Source: CAXMNX01 sp051009475
GTDB taxonomy: Bacteria; Pseudomonadota; Alphaproteobacteria; Rhodobacterales; Rhodobacteraceae
NCBI GenBank assembly: GCA_051009475.1
Contig: JBPCWO010000132.1
Coordinates: 1-11,411 of the forward strand
Length of the DNA: 11,411 nucleotides
Reading direction: 5' to 3'
Shown: in pieces, positions 1-8,700 of the stretch
Numbering within the stretch: the stretch's first letter is position 1
How the letters are laid out: the number at the start of each line of letters is the position of its first letter
The notes under the pieces: model-generated
What the model was told of the DNA's origin: nothing
Database searches by the model: none
What the model saw: the letters and a program-made list of their open reading frames with translations, nothing else
Position numbers and translations under genes: made by a program

Positions 1-44
1 CACCGGGACTAAGGGCGGCGGAGTAACCCAAATTGAACTTTTGG

Positions 45-1856
45 TCAGGCTGCTGCTTCTTCGGCAGCTTGACGATGCCAAAGTGACGCATACCGACCAT
101 TTTTTGCCAGCAATTCCTCGTGGCTGCCTTCTTCGGCGATATGGCCATTTTCAAGAACGACAATCTGGTCGGCGTGAGCGATCGTCGATAGCCGGTGCGC
201 AATCGTGATAACTGTGCGCCCTTCGCCCATATCTTTCAGTTCGCTCTGAATTTCCGCCTCGGTTTCAGTGTCGAGCGCACTTGTGGCCTCGTCCAGCAAC
301 AGGATCGGAGGATTCTTCAATAGCGTGCGGGCAATCCCTACGCGCTGCTTTTCACCGCCTGATAATTTCAAGCCTCGTTCCCCAACGGTTGTTTCGAAAC
401 CATCTGGCAGGCTTACGATAAAATCGTGTATTTTTGCGGCCTTGGCAGCTTCAATGATCTCTCCGTGGGTCGCATCAGGGCGGCCGTAGGCGATGTTGTA
501 AAAAATCGTGTCGTTGAACAGTACCGTGTCTTGCGGCACGACTCCGATAGACGCATGCAGACTGTTCTGACTGACATCGCGAATGTCTTGCCCGTCGATC
601 CTAAGCGCGCCGGACGCAACATCGTAAAACCGAAAAAGCAAACGTCCGATCGTAGATTTGCCCGAACCCGACGGCCCGACAATCGCGACGGTTTGCCCTG
701 CGCCAACATTAAGCGATACACCTTTAAGTATCGGTCGCTCTGGCTCATAACCAAAGACGATTTCGTCGAATGTTACATTCCCACCGTTTACCACCAGAGC
801 GGGAGCATTTGGTTTGTCCTCGACTTCCCGCGGCTGCTCAAGAAGGTCAAACATTTCGCCCATGTCCACGAGGCTTTGTCGGATTTCACGATATACCGTG
901 CCTAAGAAATTCAGCGGCATAGTGATCTGGATCATGTAGGCGTTGACCAGAACAAAATCGCCGACTGACAACCTGCCATCGGCAACGCCAATGGCCGCCA
1001 TTACCATGACAATAACCAATCCAGCCGTAATGAGGAGTGACTGACCGAAATTAAGAAATGCGAGTGAATACGAGGTCTTCAACGCAGCGCGTTCATAACC
1101 GGCCATCGCGACGTCATACCGTGCGGCCTCTCGACCCTCTGCGCTAAAATATTTTACCGTCTCGAAATTCAGCAGGCTATCGATAGCCTTTTGGTTGGCA
1201 TCCGTATCTTGATCATTCATTTCCTTTCGGATTTTCACGCGCCATTCGGTGACTTTGAACGTAAACCAGATGTAAATTGCGATCGTGACCGCAACCACGC
1301 CGACATAGCTTAGGTCAAATACAACCGCGAGAATGATGCCGATCATCAGAAGCTCGAGCAGAAGCGGGCCGATCGAGAACAACATGAACCTGAGCAGAAA
1401 CTCGACGCCTTTGACGCCGCGTTCAATAATCCGACTCAGGCCGCCAGTTTTTCGCGTGATATGATATCGAAGCGACAGATTATGTATGTGGGTGAAGGTT
1501 TCGAGCGCGAGTTGTCTGAGTGCTCTTTGCCCGACTGCTGCAAATACGGCGTCGCGCAATTGTTGGAACCCAACAGACATTAACCGGGCAAATCCGTAAG
1601 CGACCGTCAGACCAATAGCGCCAAGTCCGAGCGCCCACGCTGGATCGAGCCCTTCTCCGGCTAATGAATCGACGGCAGCCTTATAGAAAAATGGCGTTAT
1701 TACACTAATGAGCCGCGCAAAAAAAAGCACCGCGAGCGCCAAAACAACTCGGCGTTTCACCCAAGGAAACTCATTGGGCCACAGATATGGACCGACCTTT
1801 CGGATCGTGCGCCATCCACTTCGGCGCTCGTGATCTGCTGAGAATGTATCGCTCAT
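45..1856 (-). CDS. Atm1/ABCB7-type ABC exporter (fused permease and ATPase half-transporter)
   Basis: This is a 603-residue half-transporter that should work as a homodimer in the inner membrane. The N-terminal half (about residues 30-330) holds the hydrophobic segments of a type I exporter fold. The ATPase half has every key element: Walker A GPSGSGKST (394-402), Q-loop Gln442, signature LSGGEKQR (498-505), Walker B ILLLDE (518-523) and switch His554. The segment NFETVKYFSAE near 230-240 is typical of the Atm1/ABCB7/HMT1 branch, whose members export glutathione-related compounds, including metal- or sulfur-bearing ones; the substrate here is inferred from the family. The length is normal. 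The ATG at 1856 has a GAGGG box (1860-1864) only 3 bases away, which is short but usable. It lies 115 bases downstream of the LysM gene on the same strand, so cotranscription is possible. An MsbA-like lipid flippase is less likely because of the Atm1 motif. Confidence 0.93.
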   Translation of the reverse strand: MSDTFSADHERRSGWRTIRKVGPYLWPNEFPWVKRRVVLALAVLFFARLISVITPFFYKAAVDSLAGEGLDPAWALGLGAIGLTVAYGFARLMSVGFQQLRDAVFAAVGQRALRQLALETFTHIHNLSLRYHITRKTGGLSRIIERGVKGVEFLLRFMLFSIGPLLLELLMIGIILAVVFDLSYVGVVAVTIAIYIWFTFKVTEWRVKIRKEMNDQDTDANQKAIDSLLNFETVKYFSAEGREAARYDVAMAGYERAALKTSYSLAFLNFGQSLLITAGLVIVMVMAAIGVADGRLSVGDFVLVNAYMIQITMPLNFLGTVYREIRQSLVDMGEMFDLLEQPREVEDKPNAPALVVNGGNVTFDEIVFGYEPERPILKGVSLNVGAGQTVAIVGPSGSGKSTIGRLLFRFYDVASGALRIDGQDIRDVSQNSLHASIGVVPQDTVLFNDTIFYNIAYGRPDATHGEIIEAAKAAKIHDFIVSLPDGFETTVGERGLKLSGGEKQRVGIARTLLKNPPILLLDEATSALDTETEAEIQSELKDMGEGRTVITIAHRLSTIAHADQIVVLENGHIAEEGSHEELLAKNGRYASLWHRQAAEEAAA

Positions 1857-1971
1857 ATTCCCTCGCCGTGGAGCGTCCTACCTATGCATTAATATTTGCA
1901 ATTGCCAGACGACATCGGCGCATTCGGCGACGATCTCAGAACGGTGCCAGGCGGCCAATCGAGTGATTGAT

Positions 1972-3660
1972 TTAGTCAGGAACCGTAAAGATCTGTCCGG
2001 GGTAGATAAGGTCGGGATCACGGATGCGATCGATATTCGCCTCGAATACCCGAACATAAAGAATTCCTTCGCCGTAATTCCGGCGTGCAATGCCCCAAAG
2101 CGTGTTACCTGGCTGAACGGTGATCAGTGCAACTGGCGATCGTTCCGTAGCATTGCCGGTATCAAGTGATTGAATTGCTTCGACGGGTTCTCGACGGAAA
2201 GGCGTCTCGGCCCGCGATGTGACTGTTCCCGACGCATCGATTTCGTCCACTCGCAATGTGTATGTACCAGTATCGACCTCTGGAAGATCGGCGCGCCACT
2301 GCCCGTCGTCGCCAATGTCGGCTTCAAGAATCGGTTGGTTGTCCAGATAAACCCGCACTGAGCTTTGGCCAGTGGATCGACCTGACAACGCCACCTCCCC
2401 TTCGCTGTCGTAGCTGATCGCGTCGATGGAGACGTTTGACAAGACCTGGGGGCCGTCACCTCCCGACTGGAGGACTTTGACGCCCTCGCCGTCAGCCAAA
2501 AGCACGGTAGGCGCCGTGGGAGCAGTCTCGATCTCGTCAGATACTGCTCCTGACGTTACAGACCCGGCCTCGTTGGACGCCGTTTCGGTTTCTTCAGACG
2601 CTGCTTCAATGGCTTCCGATTCAGTCGAAGCGGTTTCTGAGGTTGTAGCCTCATCGGCGGCAGAATCCGCTTCACTTGAATTACTGCTATCCGCTAAACT
2701 CTCACCTGCGCTATCTGCAGCATCGCTTGCCTGTTGCCCATCGACGCCGGTGGTTATTTCTGTCGAGGCTGTGGAACTTGTTTCATTTCCAGTTGCGGTA
2801 TCGGATACTGCCGGATTTTCGCTGACTGCTGAAGTTTCGGTGTTTGCATCAACGCTGGAACTGGTTTCGTCCTGAGCCTGGGACTGCTCCTCGCTTGTCA
2901 GCTCTTGCGCAGCTTGTGTGCCTGATTCATCACCAATCACGTCAATTTCGCCTTCAGAGCCTTCGGTGTCGGTTTCAACAGCTCCAGTATCGCTGGTATC
3001 CGCCATTGCGACACGCGGGCTTGGTGCCAAAATGACCGAGCCGTCTGCGACCATTTCGGTCCCATCATGCAGGACTTCGGTAAGAGTTATCACACGCGGG
3101 TCATCGGAAGTCCCTAGCGACAGAAGCGCGACAAACCCACCTGAGCCGTCGACGATCGCTTCGCCGACAACAACACCGTCAAGGCTGAACTTCATCAGAG
3201 AGCCAGGCGTTGCCCGGCCAGCAACAACCGTTTCGCCATCGGGTTCGACGCGAACAATGTCGAATTCAGCCGAAACAGCGGAATGTGTCGATTCACTTTC
3301 GTCATCAACATCGGTGGCGTCAGAGGTTTCTTCATCTGGCGCTTCGTCAACGGAACTTTCTTCGACCGCAACGTCCGCGTCTGGAGACTCAATTTCTGCT
3401 TCATTTGTGGTTTCTGTTTCAGATTCGTCCGCTTCGGACCCAGTCAATTCAGACGGCTGGTCAGTTAATGCAGACGATTCTTCGATAACCGTTTCTTCGA
3501 CGCCGCTTTCTTCGACGACAATTTCAGACTCTGTATTGGTCTGGTCCTCGCCTTGCGCCGTGCCAGCCACATCATCTTCGCCACTGCGAAGCCCAAAAAA
3601 CATCGCCAACACAATCGCGATGACAGCCAAAACGGCTCCACCAACCCAAGTCGCTTTCAC
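1972..3660 (-). CDS. Membrane-anchored LysM protein with two Ig-like modules and acidic linkers
   Basis: This 562-residue protein has a single N-terminal hydrophobic segment (about 5-23) followed by GLRSGEDD, so it is probably anchored in the inner membrane with the rest in the periplasm. Residues 27-128 are a Glu/Asp/Ser/Thr-rich disordered stretch. Residues 131-212 look like an Ig-like beta module (pattern G-ATPGS-V-DG). Residues 213-385 form a second acidic Ser/Thr/Ala-rich linker. Residues 409-488 are a second Ig-like module, with YLDNQP and DDGQWRADLP. The C-terminus (511-562) is a LysM domain (TVQPGNTLWGIARRNYG ending YPGQIFTVPD), which in its family binds peptidoglycan glycan chains. 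I see no cysteine in the protein. The start is GTG, supported by AGGAGA 7 bases upstream. The role is inferred to be cell-envelope attachment or organisation; no catalytic domain is visible. Similar LysM proteins are common in Rhodobacterales. Confidence 0.88.
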   Translation of the reverse strand: MKATWVGGAVLAVIAIVLAMFFGLRSGEDDVAGTAQGEDQTNTESEIVVEESGVEETVIEESSALTDQPSELTGSEADESETETTNEAEIESPDADVAVEESSVDEAPDEETSDATDVDDESESTHSAVSAEFDIVRVEPDGETVVAGRATPGSLMKFSLDGVVVGEAIVDGSGGFVALLSLGTSDDPRVITLTEVLHDGTEMVADGSVILAPSPRVAMADTSDTGAVETDTEGSEGEIDVIGDESGTQAAQELTSEEQSQAQDETSSSVDANTETSAVSENPAVSDTATGNETSSTASTEITTGVDGQQASDAADSAGESLADSSNSSEADSAADEATTSETASTESEAIEAASEETETASNEAGSVTSGAVSDEIETAPTAPTVLLADGEGVKVLQSGGDGPQVLSNVSIDAISYDSEGEVALSGRSTGQSSVRVYLDNQPILEADIGDDGQWRADLPEVDTGTYTLRVDEIDASGTVTSRAETPFRREPVEAIQSLDTGNATERSPVALITVQPGNTLWGIARRNYGEGILYVRVFEANIDRIRDPDLIYPGQIFTVPD

Positions 3661-3667
3661 CAGCTAA

Positions 3668-3673
3668 TCTCCT
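3668..3673 (-). promoter_or_regulatory. Ribosome binding site deciding the GTG start of the LysM gene
   Basis: AGGAGA on the minus strand lies 7 bases before GTG at 3660. The coding sequence from that GTG starts directly with a basic residue and a hydrophobic anchor, which supports GTG over any downstream ATG. Confidence 0.75.
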
Positions 3674-3723
3674 GCCTGCCGGTTTCATCCCCAACGCACC
3701 GTCTGATGTACCCGTGTCGGCGC

Positions 3724-3752
3724 TTGAGCGACCATAGCAACACCGTTATCAG
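3724..3752 (+). promoter_or_regulatory. Possible promoter of the LOG-family gene
   Basis: TTGAGC (3724-3729) and TATCAG (3747-3752) are separated by exactly 17 bases. Each matches 4 of 6 positions of the sigma-70 consensus. The predicted transcript would start near 3759, about 29 bases before the ATG at 3788. The site sits in the 127-base gap between divergent genes, where a promoter is expected. The matches are weak enough to arise by chance. Confidence 0.35.
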
Positions 3753-3773
3753 GGGTCAAAACACCTTTGGCCC

Positions 3774-3777
3774 AAGG
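3774..3777 (+). promoter_or_regulatory. Ribosome binding site deciding the LOG gene start
   Basis: AAGG lies 10 bases before ATG 3788. It supports that ATG over the in-frame TTG at 3767, which would add seven residues (MAQGNYP) not expected in the family. Confidence 0.5.
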
Positions 3778-3787
3778 CAATTATCCG

Positions 3788-4333
3788 ATGTCTCAGAATG
3801 TGTTCTCGGTTTGCGTGTACTGCGGCTCAAAATCCGGTTCTGATCCGGCATATATCACTTCCGCACGGGATCTTGGCAAGGCGATCGCGCTCAAAGAGTG
3901 GCGTTTGGTTTATGGCGCCGGAGATGTTGGACTAATGGGCGAAGTGGCAGAAGCCGCTTCGAGAAATGGCGCGAAGACGCTGGGCGCAATCCCGACGCAT
4001 CTTTTGAACCGCGAGGCACCGCGCGGCGTTTACGGCGAACGTATCATTACCGAAACAATGCACGAGCGCAAAAAAGTCATGTTCATGAACGCCGACGCAA
4101 TAGTTGTGCTGCCAGGAGGCGCCGGTTCATTAGACGAGTTTTTCGAAGTGCTGACATGGGGCCAGCTAGGCCTGCACAACAAGCAGCTCGTTTTGATAAA
4201 CGTGAACGGATTCTGGGATCCGCTCATTGAGCTACTGAATCACGTAATTTCGCAAGGATTTGCGGAGCCGTCGTTATTGAATTTCGTCAGCATCGCCGAC
4301 AGCGCGAACGAAGCAGTGCAAATACTATCTTGA
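3788..4333 (+). CDS. LOG-family (TIGR00730) nucleoside 5'-monophosphate phosphoribohydrolase
   Basis: This 181-residue Rossmann-fold protein has the LOG signatures in order: an N-terminal strand SVCVYCGSKSG (7-17), the nucleotide loop YGAGDVGLMG (42-51), the Arg-Lys pair in MHERKKVMF (Arg94, Lys95) and PGGAGSLDEFFE (109-120) with Glu117. In the family the Arg and the Glu of the PGGxGTxxE motif form the active site that splits a cytokinin riboside 5'-monophosphate or simple NMP into base and ribose 5-phosphate; such proteins were once called lysine decarboxylases. It should be cytoplasmic and dimeric. Here the usual GGG loop reads GAG and the usual GTxxE reads GSLDE, both conservative changes. 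Bacterial substrates are uncertain, so 'cytokinin production' should not be assumed. The gene stands alone: divergent from the LysM gene and convergent with sodB. Confidence 0.9.
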   Translation: MSQNVFSVCVYCGSKSGSDPAYITSARDLGKAIALKEWRLVYGAGDVGLMGEVAEAASRNGAKTLGAIPTHLLNREAPRGVYGERIITETMHERKKVMFMNADAIVVLPGGAGSLDEFFEVLTWGQLGLHNKQLVLINVNGFWDPLIELLNHVISQGFAEPSLLNFVSIADSANEAVQILS

Positions 4334-4342
4334 AAATAGTAT
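4322..4342. repeat. Small inverted repeat at the 3' end of the LOG gene
   Basis: ATACTAT (4322-4328) and ATAGTAT (4336-4342) form a perfect 7-base-pair dyad with a 7-base loop that contains the LOG stop codon (TGA, 4331-4333). It lies in front of the 52-base gap between convergent genes, a usual place for a terminator. However, it is all but devoid of G-C pairs and no T-run follows on either strand, so it is a poor intrinsic terminator. Confidence 0.3.
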
Positions 4343-4385
4343 GGGCCGCCGCGTTGGACAGCCCCACAAAATCTCAGACTTCGGT

Positions 4386-4985
4386 TTACATACGACTCGC
4401 GACGTTTTCCCAATTCACTAAGTTACTCAGGAAATTCTCAAGATATGCAGGCCGCTTATTGCGGAAGTCGATGTAATAAGAGTGTTCCCAAACATCGCAG
4501 CCCAAGAGCGCGGTCTGACCGTGACAAAGCGGGTTCACGCCATTTTCGGTTTTTGTCACAGCAAGCGACCCGTCCGGGTTCTTTGCCAGCCACGCCCAAC
4601 CAGAGCCGAATTGCCCCGCGCCAGCGGCTGCAAATTGGGATTTGAATTCGTCGATCGAACCGAAATTTTCGTTTATCGCGGATTCCAATTCGCCAGGCAT
4701 GCCAGAGCTGACTGGACCCATCATCTCCCAAAACTGGTTATGATTCCAGAGTTGGCTTATGTTGTTGAAAATACCGTTTTGCGCCACGGCGCCTGTGTCA
4801 TAAGTGCCGACTATGATCTCTTCGAGGCTTTTGCCGACCCATTCGGTGCCGGCAATCAATTTGTTGCCGTTGTCGACATACGCCTTGTGGTGCAGGTCGT
4901 GGTGATACTCGAGCGTCTCGGCGCTCATTCCCTTCGAAGCCAGTGCGTCATGCGCATACGGAAGATCGGGAAGTTCAAATGCCAT
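4386..4985 (-). CDS. sodB: Superoxide dismutase, iron type
   Basis: This 199-residue protein converts superoxide to oxygen and hydrogen peroxide. All four metal ligands are visible: His28 (EYHH), His82 (WNH), Asp164 and His168 (DVWEH). The second-sphere glutamine sits at Gln78 in FNNISQLWNH, the placement known for iron rather than manganese enzymes, and FGSGWAWLAKN (126-136) also fits. The C-terminal YYIDFRNKRPAYLENF matches the family closely. There is no signal peptide, so it is cytoplasmic. The ATG at 4985 has AAGGG 7 bases upstream. It converges with the LOG gene and lies 192 bases downstream of soxG on the same strand, probably under its own promoter. I did not find a convincing promoter in that gap. 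Cambialistic use of manganese cannot be excluded from sequence. Confidence 0.95.
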   Translation of the reverse strand: MAFELPDLPYAHDALASKGMSAETLEYHHDLHHKAYVDNGNKLIAGTEWVGKSLEEIIVGTYDTGAVAQNGIFNNISQLWNHNQFWEMMGPVSSGMPGELESAINENFGSIDEFKSQFAAAGAGQFGSGWAWLAKNPDGSLAVTKTENGVNPLCHGQTALLGCDVWEHSYYIDFRNKRPAYLENFLSNLVNWENVASRM

Positions 4986-5033
4986 TGGTCAGCCCTTCTA
5001 ATATGGGATCACGAATTCCTGCGCCTTTCCTGT

Positions 5034-5044
5034 GCTGCAACAGC
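5034..5044. repeat. Short inverted repeat upstream of sodB
   Basis: GCTG-CAA-CAGC is a small perfect dyad about 50 bases upstream of the sodB start, flanked by CCTG and CAGG on the outside (5029-5051). A minus-strand TTGACC (5050-5055) abuts it but no good -10 box follows at the right distance. It could be an operator or chance. Confidence 0.2.
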
Positions 5045-5177
5045 GTGCAGGTCAAGTTGATTTCGGTTCCTCGTTACTTCGACAATAGTGTTAATCGCCA
5101 AAATGAGCCCTAGAGAATCCAGATGTGAAGTGGACTGATATTCAGATAAGACCCTTACAGCGCGCAATTAATATGGT

Positions 5178-5750
5178 TCAGAAGTATTCCACTGCGCTGC
5201 CGGATGCTGACGACGCCTTTAGAAGGTCAAACACATACATTGCGACTGACCGAAAGCAGACAAGCTGTGCTTGATTATCAGATTCAAACCAGAAGGCTGC
5301 GGCAACTTGCGCGATGCGGGTCCGTCGAACTTCGTCGACCGGGAGTGCGGAGGCCCGCAGATCCGCAGGCGACAGTTTTGCCAATACTTCGCGTATCGCA
5401 GCGCCGTTTCCGGATAATGTGAATTGGGCCCGCGCGTCAGACACAATTGCAATCAAATGATGGTGCTTCTTTAACGCAGCTCTCAGCACCTGCACGCGTG
5501 ATTCAGCTTCTTCGTATGGACAAACCAACATTAACTCGTCCGAAGACATCCAAAGCAACCTGTCATTCTTCACTTTGGTTGATTGTCGGATCGCTGGGAC
5601 ATCCGCGCCGACCGCGTCCTTTATGGCACTAATAATTGCCGGATCAGCTAGATCGCCTCGGACTGTGATCATGCCTTGAAGCCCGGCCTCTGTAACTTCG
5701 ACTATTCCAGAGGATCGAGCACCGGCCAGTGCGGATGTTGCCTCAGACAT
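5178..5750 (-). CDS. soxG: Sarcosine oxidase, gamma subunit
   Basis: This is a 190-residue subunit of the cytoplasmic heterotetrameric sarcosine oxidase. It is recognised by family-like segments such as LLWMSSDELMLVCP, AQFTLSGNGAAIREVLAKL and RRTRIAQVAAAFWF, and by its position directly after soxA. The fold resembles the aminomethyltransferase/GcvT-type proteins; no cofactor is known to be held by gamma itself. The start at ATG 5750 overlaps the end of soxA by 8 bases and is preceded by GAGGGTG (5760-5766) at 9 bases. An in-frame TTG at 5792 would add 14 residues (ending RVKNK) that lie entirely within soxA and is unlikely. It is the last gene of the operon. I see no good terminator hairpin in the 192 bases that follow. 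Confidence 0.9.
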   Translation of the reverse strand: MSEATSALAGARSSGIVEVTEAGLQGMITVRGDLADPAIISAIKDAVGADVPAIRQSTKVKNDRLLWMSSDELMLVCPYEEAESRVQVLRAALKKHHHLIAIVSDARAQFTLSGNGAAIREVLAKLSPADLRASALPVDEVRRTRIAQVAAAFWFESDNQAQLVCFRSVAMYVFDLLKASSASGSAVEYF

Positions 5751-8700
5751 TTTGTTTTTCACCCTCTGGGTCAAAGAAAACCGGATCCACAATTCTGGCC
5801 TTCACGATACTGCCGTCAATTCTCGGGAATTCCAGTTCTTCGCCCATCCGATCCGGTCCACGAACGACCAGACCCATTGCGATGCCACGCCCGAGAGTTG
5901 GAGAATTGTAAGTCGAAGTCACGCGCCCTTCTGTTCGGCGTTGCCCGTTTTCATTCAACCCCGGTTCGGCGGCGTAGGCCCCGTCCGGAAGAACCGAACC
6001 GTCGGTAGTTTCAAGCCCGACCAGTTTCCAGCGCAATGGGTCTGTCATGTGCGACCGCTCTTGCGCACGCTTGCCCAAGTAGTCGTCTTTCTTCTTTGAA
6101 ATTGCCCAGTTAAGCCCCAGATCTTGTGGAATGACAGTGCCATCGGTTTCATCACCGATCATGATGAAACCCTTTTCAGCCCTCATAATATGCAGTGCCT
6201 CGGTTCCGTATGGGGTAATTCCGAATTCGGCTCCTGCCTCTAACAGTTTATCCCAAAATGCCCTGCCCTGACTGGCTGGAACGGCGATTTCATAACTGAG
6301 TTCGCCTGAAAACGAGATGCGGAAAGCGCGGGCGGGAATGTTGCCAATTGCCCCTTCGGCCCAGGCCATGAACGGCATCGCCTCGCGCGACAGGTCGATC
6401 GTCCCGCCAAGCTTCTGCAAAACCTCGCGGGAATTTGGCCCAACCACACCGATCTGTGCGAACTGCTCTGTTACGTTGGCGACAAAGACTCTCCAATCCC
6501 ACCATTCGGTTTGAAGCCATTCTTCCATATGGGCGTGTATGCGTTCGGCACCACCAGTGGTCGTGTGACAAAGCCAAGTGTTTTCGTCGATGCGAGCCAC
6601 GACGCCATCATCTGTCAGAAAGCCATTTTCGCTGCACATAAGACCATAGCGGCACTTGCCGGCTTTCAACGTCGACATCATGTTTGTGTAAAGCATGTCG
6701 AGGAACTGGCCGGCATCAGGGCCGCTGACGATCAACTTGCCAAGGGTTGAGGCATCGAGAAGACCGACGGCGTTCCTTGTTGTGTTCACTTCGCGGATCA
6801 CTGCGTCATCAACGCTTTCCCCTTTCTGCGGGAACGCATAGGGACGCCGCCAGTGGCCGACAGGCTCCCAATGGGCGCCGTTTTCTTCGTGCCACTCGTG
6901 AATTGGAGTTCTTCGGATCGGCTGGAATAGCTCGCCACGCGCTTCACCAGCAATCGACCCCATAGTTATGGGTGCATAAGGCGGTCGGAAAGTCGTCGTG
7001 CCGACATTCGGTATCTGTTCGCCAAGGGTTTGCGCAAGCACTGCTAAACCATTAATGTTACTGAGTTTTCCCTGATCCGTGGCCATCCCCAATGTGGTAT
7101 AGCGCTTGGCATGTTCGACGCTTTCAAATCCTTCGCGAGCGGCCAGCTCTACGTCTGTCACTTTGACGTCGTTCTGGTAGTCCAACCAGGTCTTCGAGCG
7201 CAGCTTGTAAGGCGCGTTCGCAGGCATGTTCCAGACAGCTTCCATCGGCTTTGGATGCTCTGTTAACGATGTTGGCGCTTTGACGGCCACAGATTTGCAT
7301 CCTGCGTTTTGAGCAGCGCGTGTCCCAGCCCTATGCGCGTCTTGCAACACCGCATCAGTAACCAACTCGCCACTCGCCGATCCTGCGGACAAAACAAAAT
7401 CTTGCCCGTCTGCGCCAGTCGGAGCGCGCTTTGGGTCAGGTCGAAAATGCGCATCAGTATCGGACCAGGTGAGTTTGCCGCCGCAGTGGGACCACAGGTG
7501 TACCACCGGCGACCAGCCACCAGACATGGCCACGCAGTTAGCTTTTATCTCTTCGATCGCCGAACCATCGCCGGACTGGTTGCAAACGTGCACGGCTTGA
7601 ACGCGGCCTTTGCCAACCACCTTTGCAATGCCGCGACCCGGGGTGATACGGACGCCTAATTCGCGCGCTTTTTCAGCCAATTCCCCGGTTGCTTCAGCGC
7701 GCGCATCCAGAACAACAGGGACCTCCAAACCGGCATTAGCCAAGGCGATTGCGGTTTTGTAGCCGTCGTCATTATTGGTCACCACAACGGTTTTCTCACC
7801 CGGTGTGACGCCGTAGTTGACCACATAATCACGCACTGCCGATGCCAGCATTACGCCAGGCAAGTCATTGCCCGCAAAAGACAAGCTGCGTTCAATGGCG
7901 CCCGTCGCCGTAATTACCTGCTTTGCGCGTATGCGCCACAAACGGTGGCGCGGGACACTTGGGTCCGGAGCATGATCTGTAATCCGTTCCAAAGCCAATA
8001 CGTAGCCATGGTCGTAGATGCCCGCACCCATTGTGCGATTACGTACCGTGACATTGGGCAGGGCGGTAAGGGTCTTCAGCGTTGACTCAATCCATTGATC
8101 GGCTGGCTGACCGTCGATTTCGACGCTATCGACGGGCGCGCGACCGCCCCAATGCGCTGCCTGCTCGATCAACAAGACTTCGGCACCAGAGTCAGCGGCG
8201 GTCTTCGCAGCGGTCAAGCCTGCGATTCCTCCTCCGATTACAACTACATCCGTTGTAATATTGAAGTGTTCGTAGTGGTCAGCGTCTCTATGTTTTGGAG
8301 GGCGCCCGAGACCTGCAGACGTGCGAATGAACGGTTCGTAAATGTGTTTCCAAAACACGCGCGGCCACATGAACATTTTGTAATAAAATCCAGCAGGCAG
8401 AAAGCGAGCAAGCAGTGCGTTTATCTCACCGATGTCGAATTCAAGGCTTGGCCAGTGGTTTTGACTTTCCGCGGTCAGACCGTTGAATAGTTCTGTTGTC
8501 GTCGCGCGGGCATTTGGCTCGAATGTTTTGTCCTGGCCCAGGTTTACCAGGGCATTGGGCTCTTCCGCACCGCTGGCTACGATGCCGCGAGGACGATGGT
8601 ATTTGAATGACCTGCCAACCAGCATCTGCCCATTGGCAAGAAGTGCGGATGCCAGGGTGTCACCATGAAGTCCGCGCATAGATTTGCCATTGAAAGCAAA

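Noticed and set aside
1..44. Possible gene end or terminator downstream of the ABC exporter
   Set aside because: One plus-strand frame is open through this piece but continues antisense into the exporter; no hairpin with a T-run is visible. The piece is too short to judge.
426..905. Plus-strand open frame (159 codons) opposite the ABC exporter
   Set aside because: It has no recognisable domain or start signal, and the minus-strand frame carries all ABC ATPase motifs.
2918..3667. Long plus-strand open frame (about 249 codons) opposite the LysM gene
   Set aside because: It is the mirror of the Ser/Thr/Glu-rich linkers: low-complexity Ser/Pro/Thr translation, no ribosome binding site and no domain. 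The minus-strand protein has clear anchor and LysM ends.
4482..5060. Plus-strand open frame (192 codons) opposite sodB
   Set aside because: It is a shadow of the superoxide dismutase gene, which has all four metal ligands on the other strand.
5086..5177. Terminator of the sarcosine oxidase operon
   Set aside because: Only short dyads such as CTGA-TAT-TCAG are seen, with no G-C stem and no T-run.
5751..5792. Upstream TTG start of soxG
   Set aside because: It would bury the start inside soxA by about 50 bases; ATG 5750 has GAGGGTG at 9 bases.
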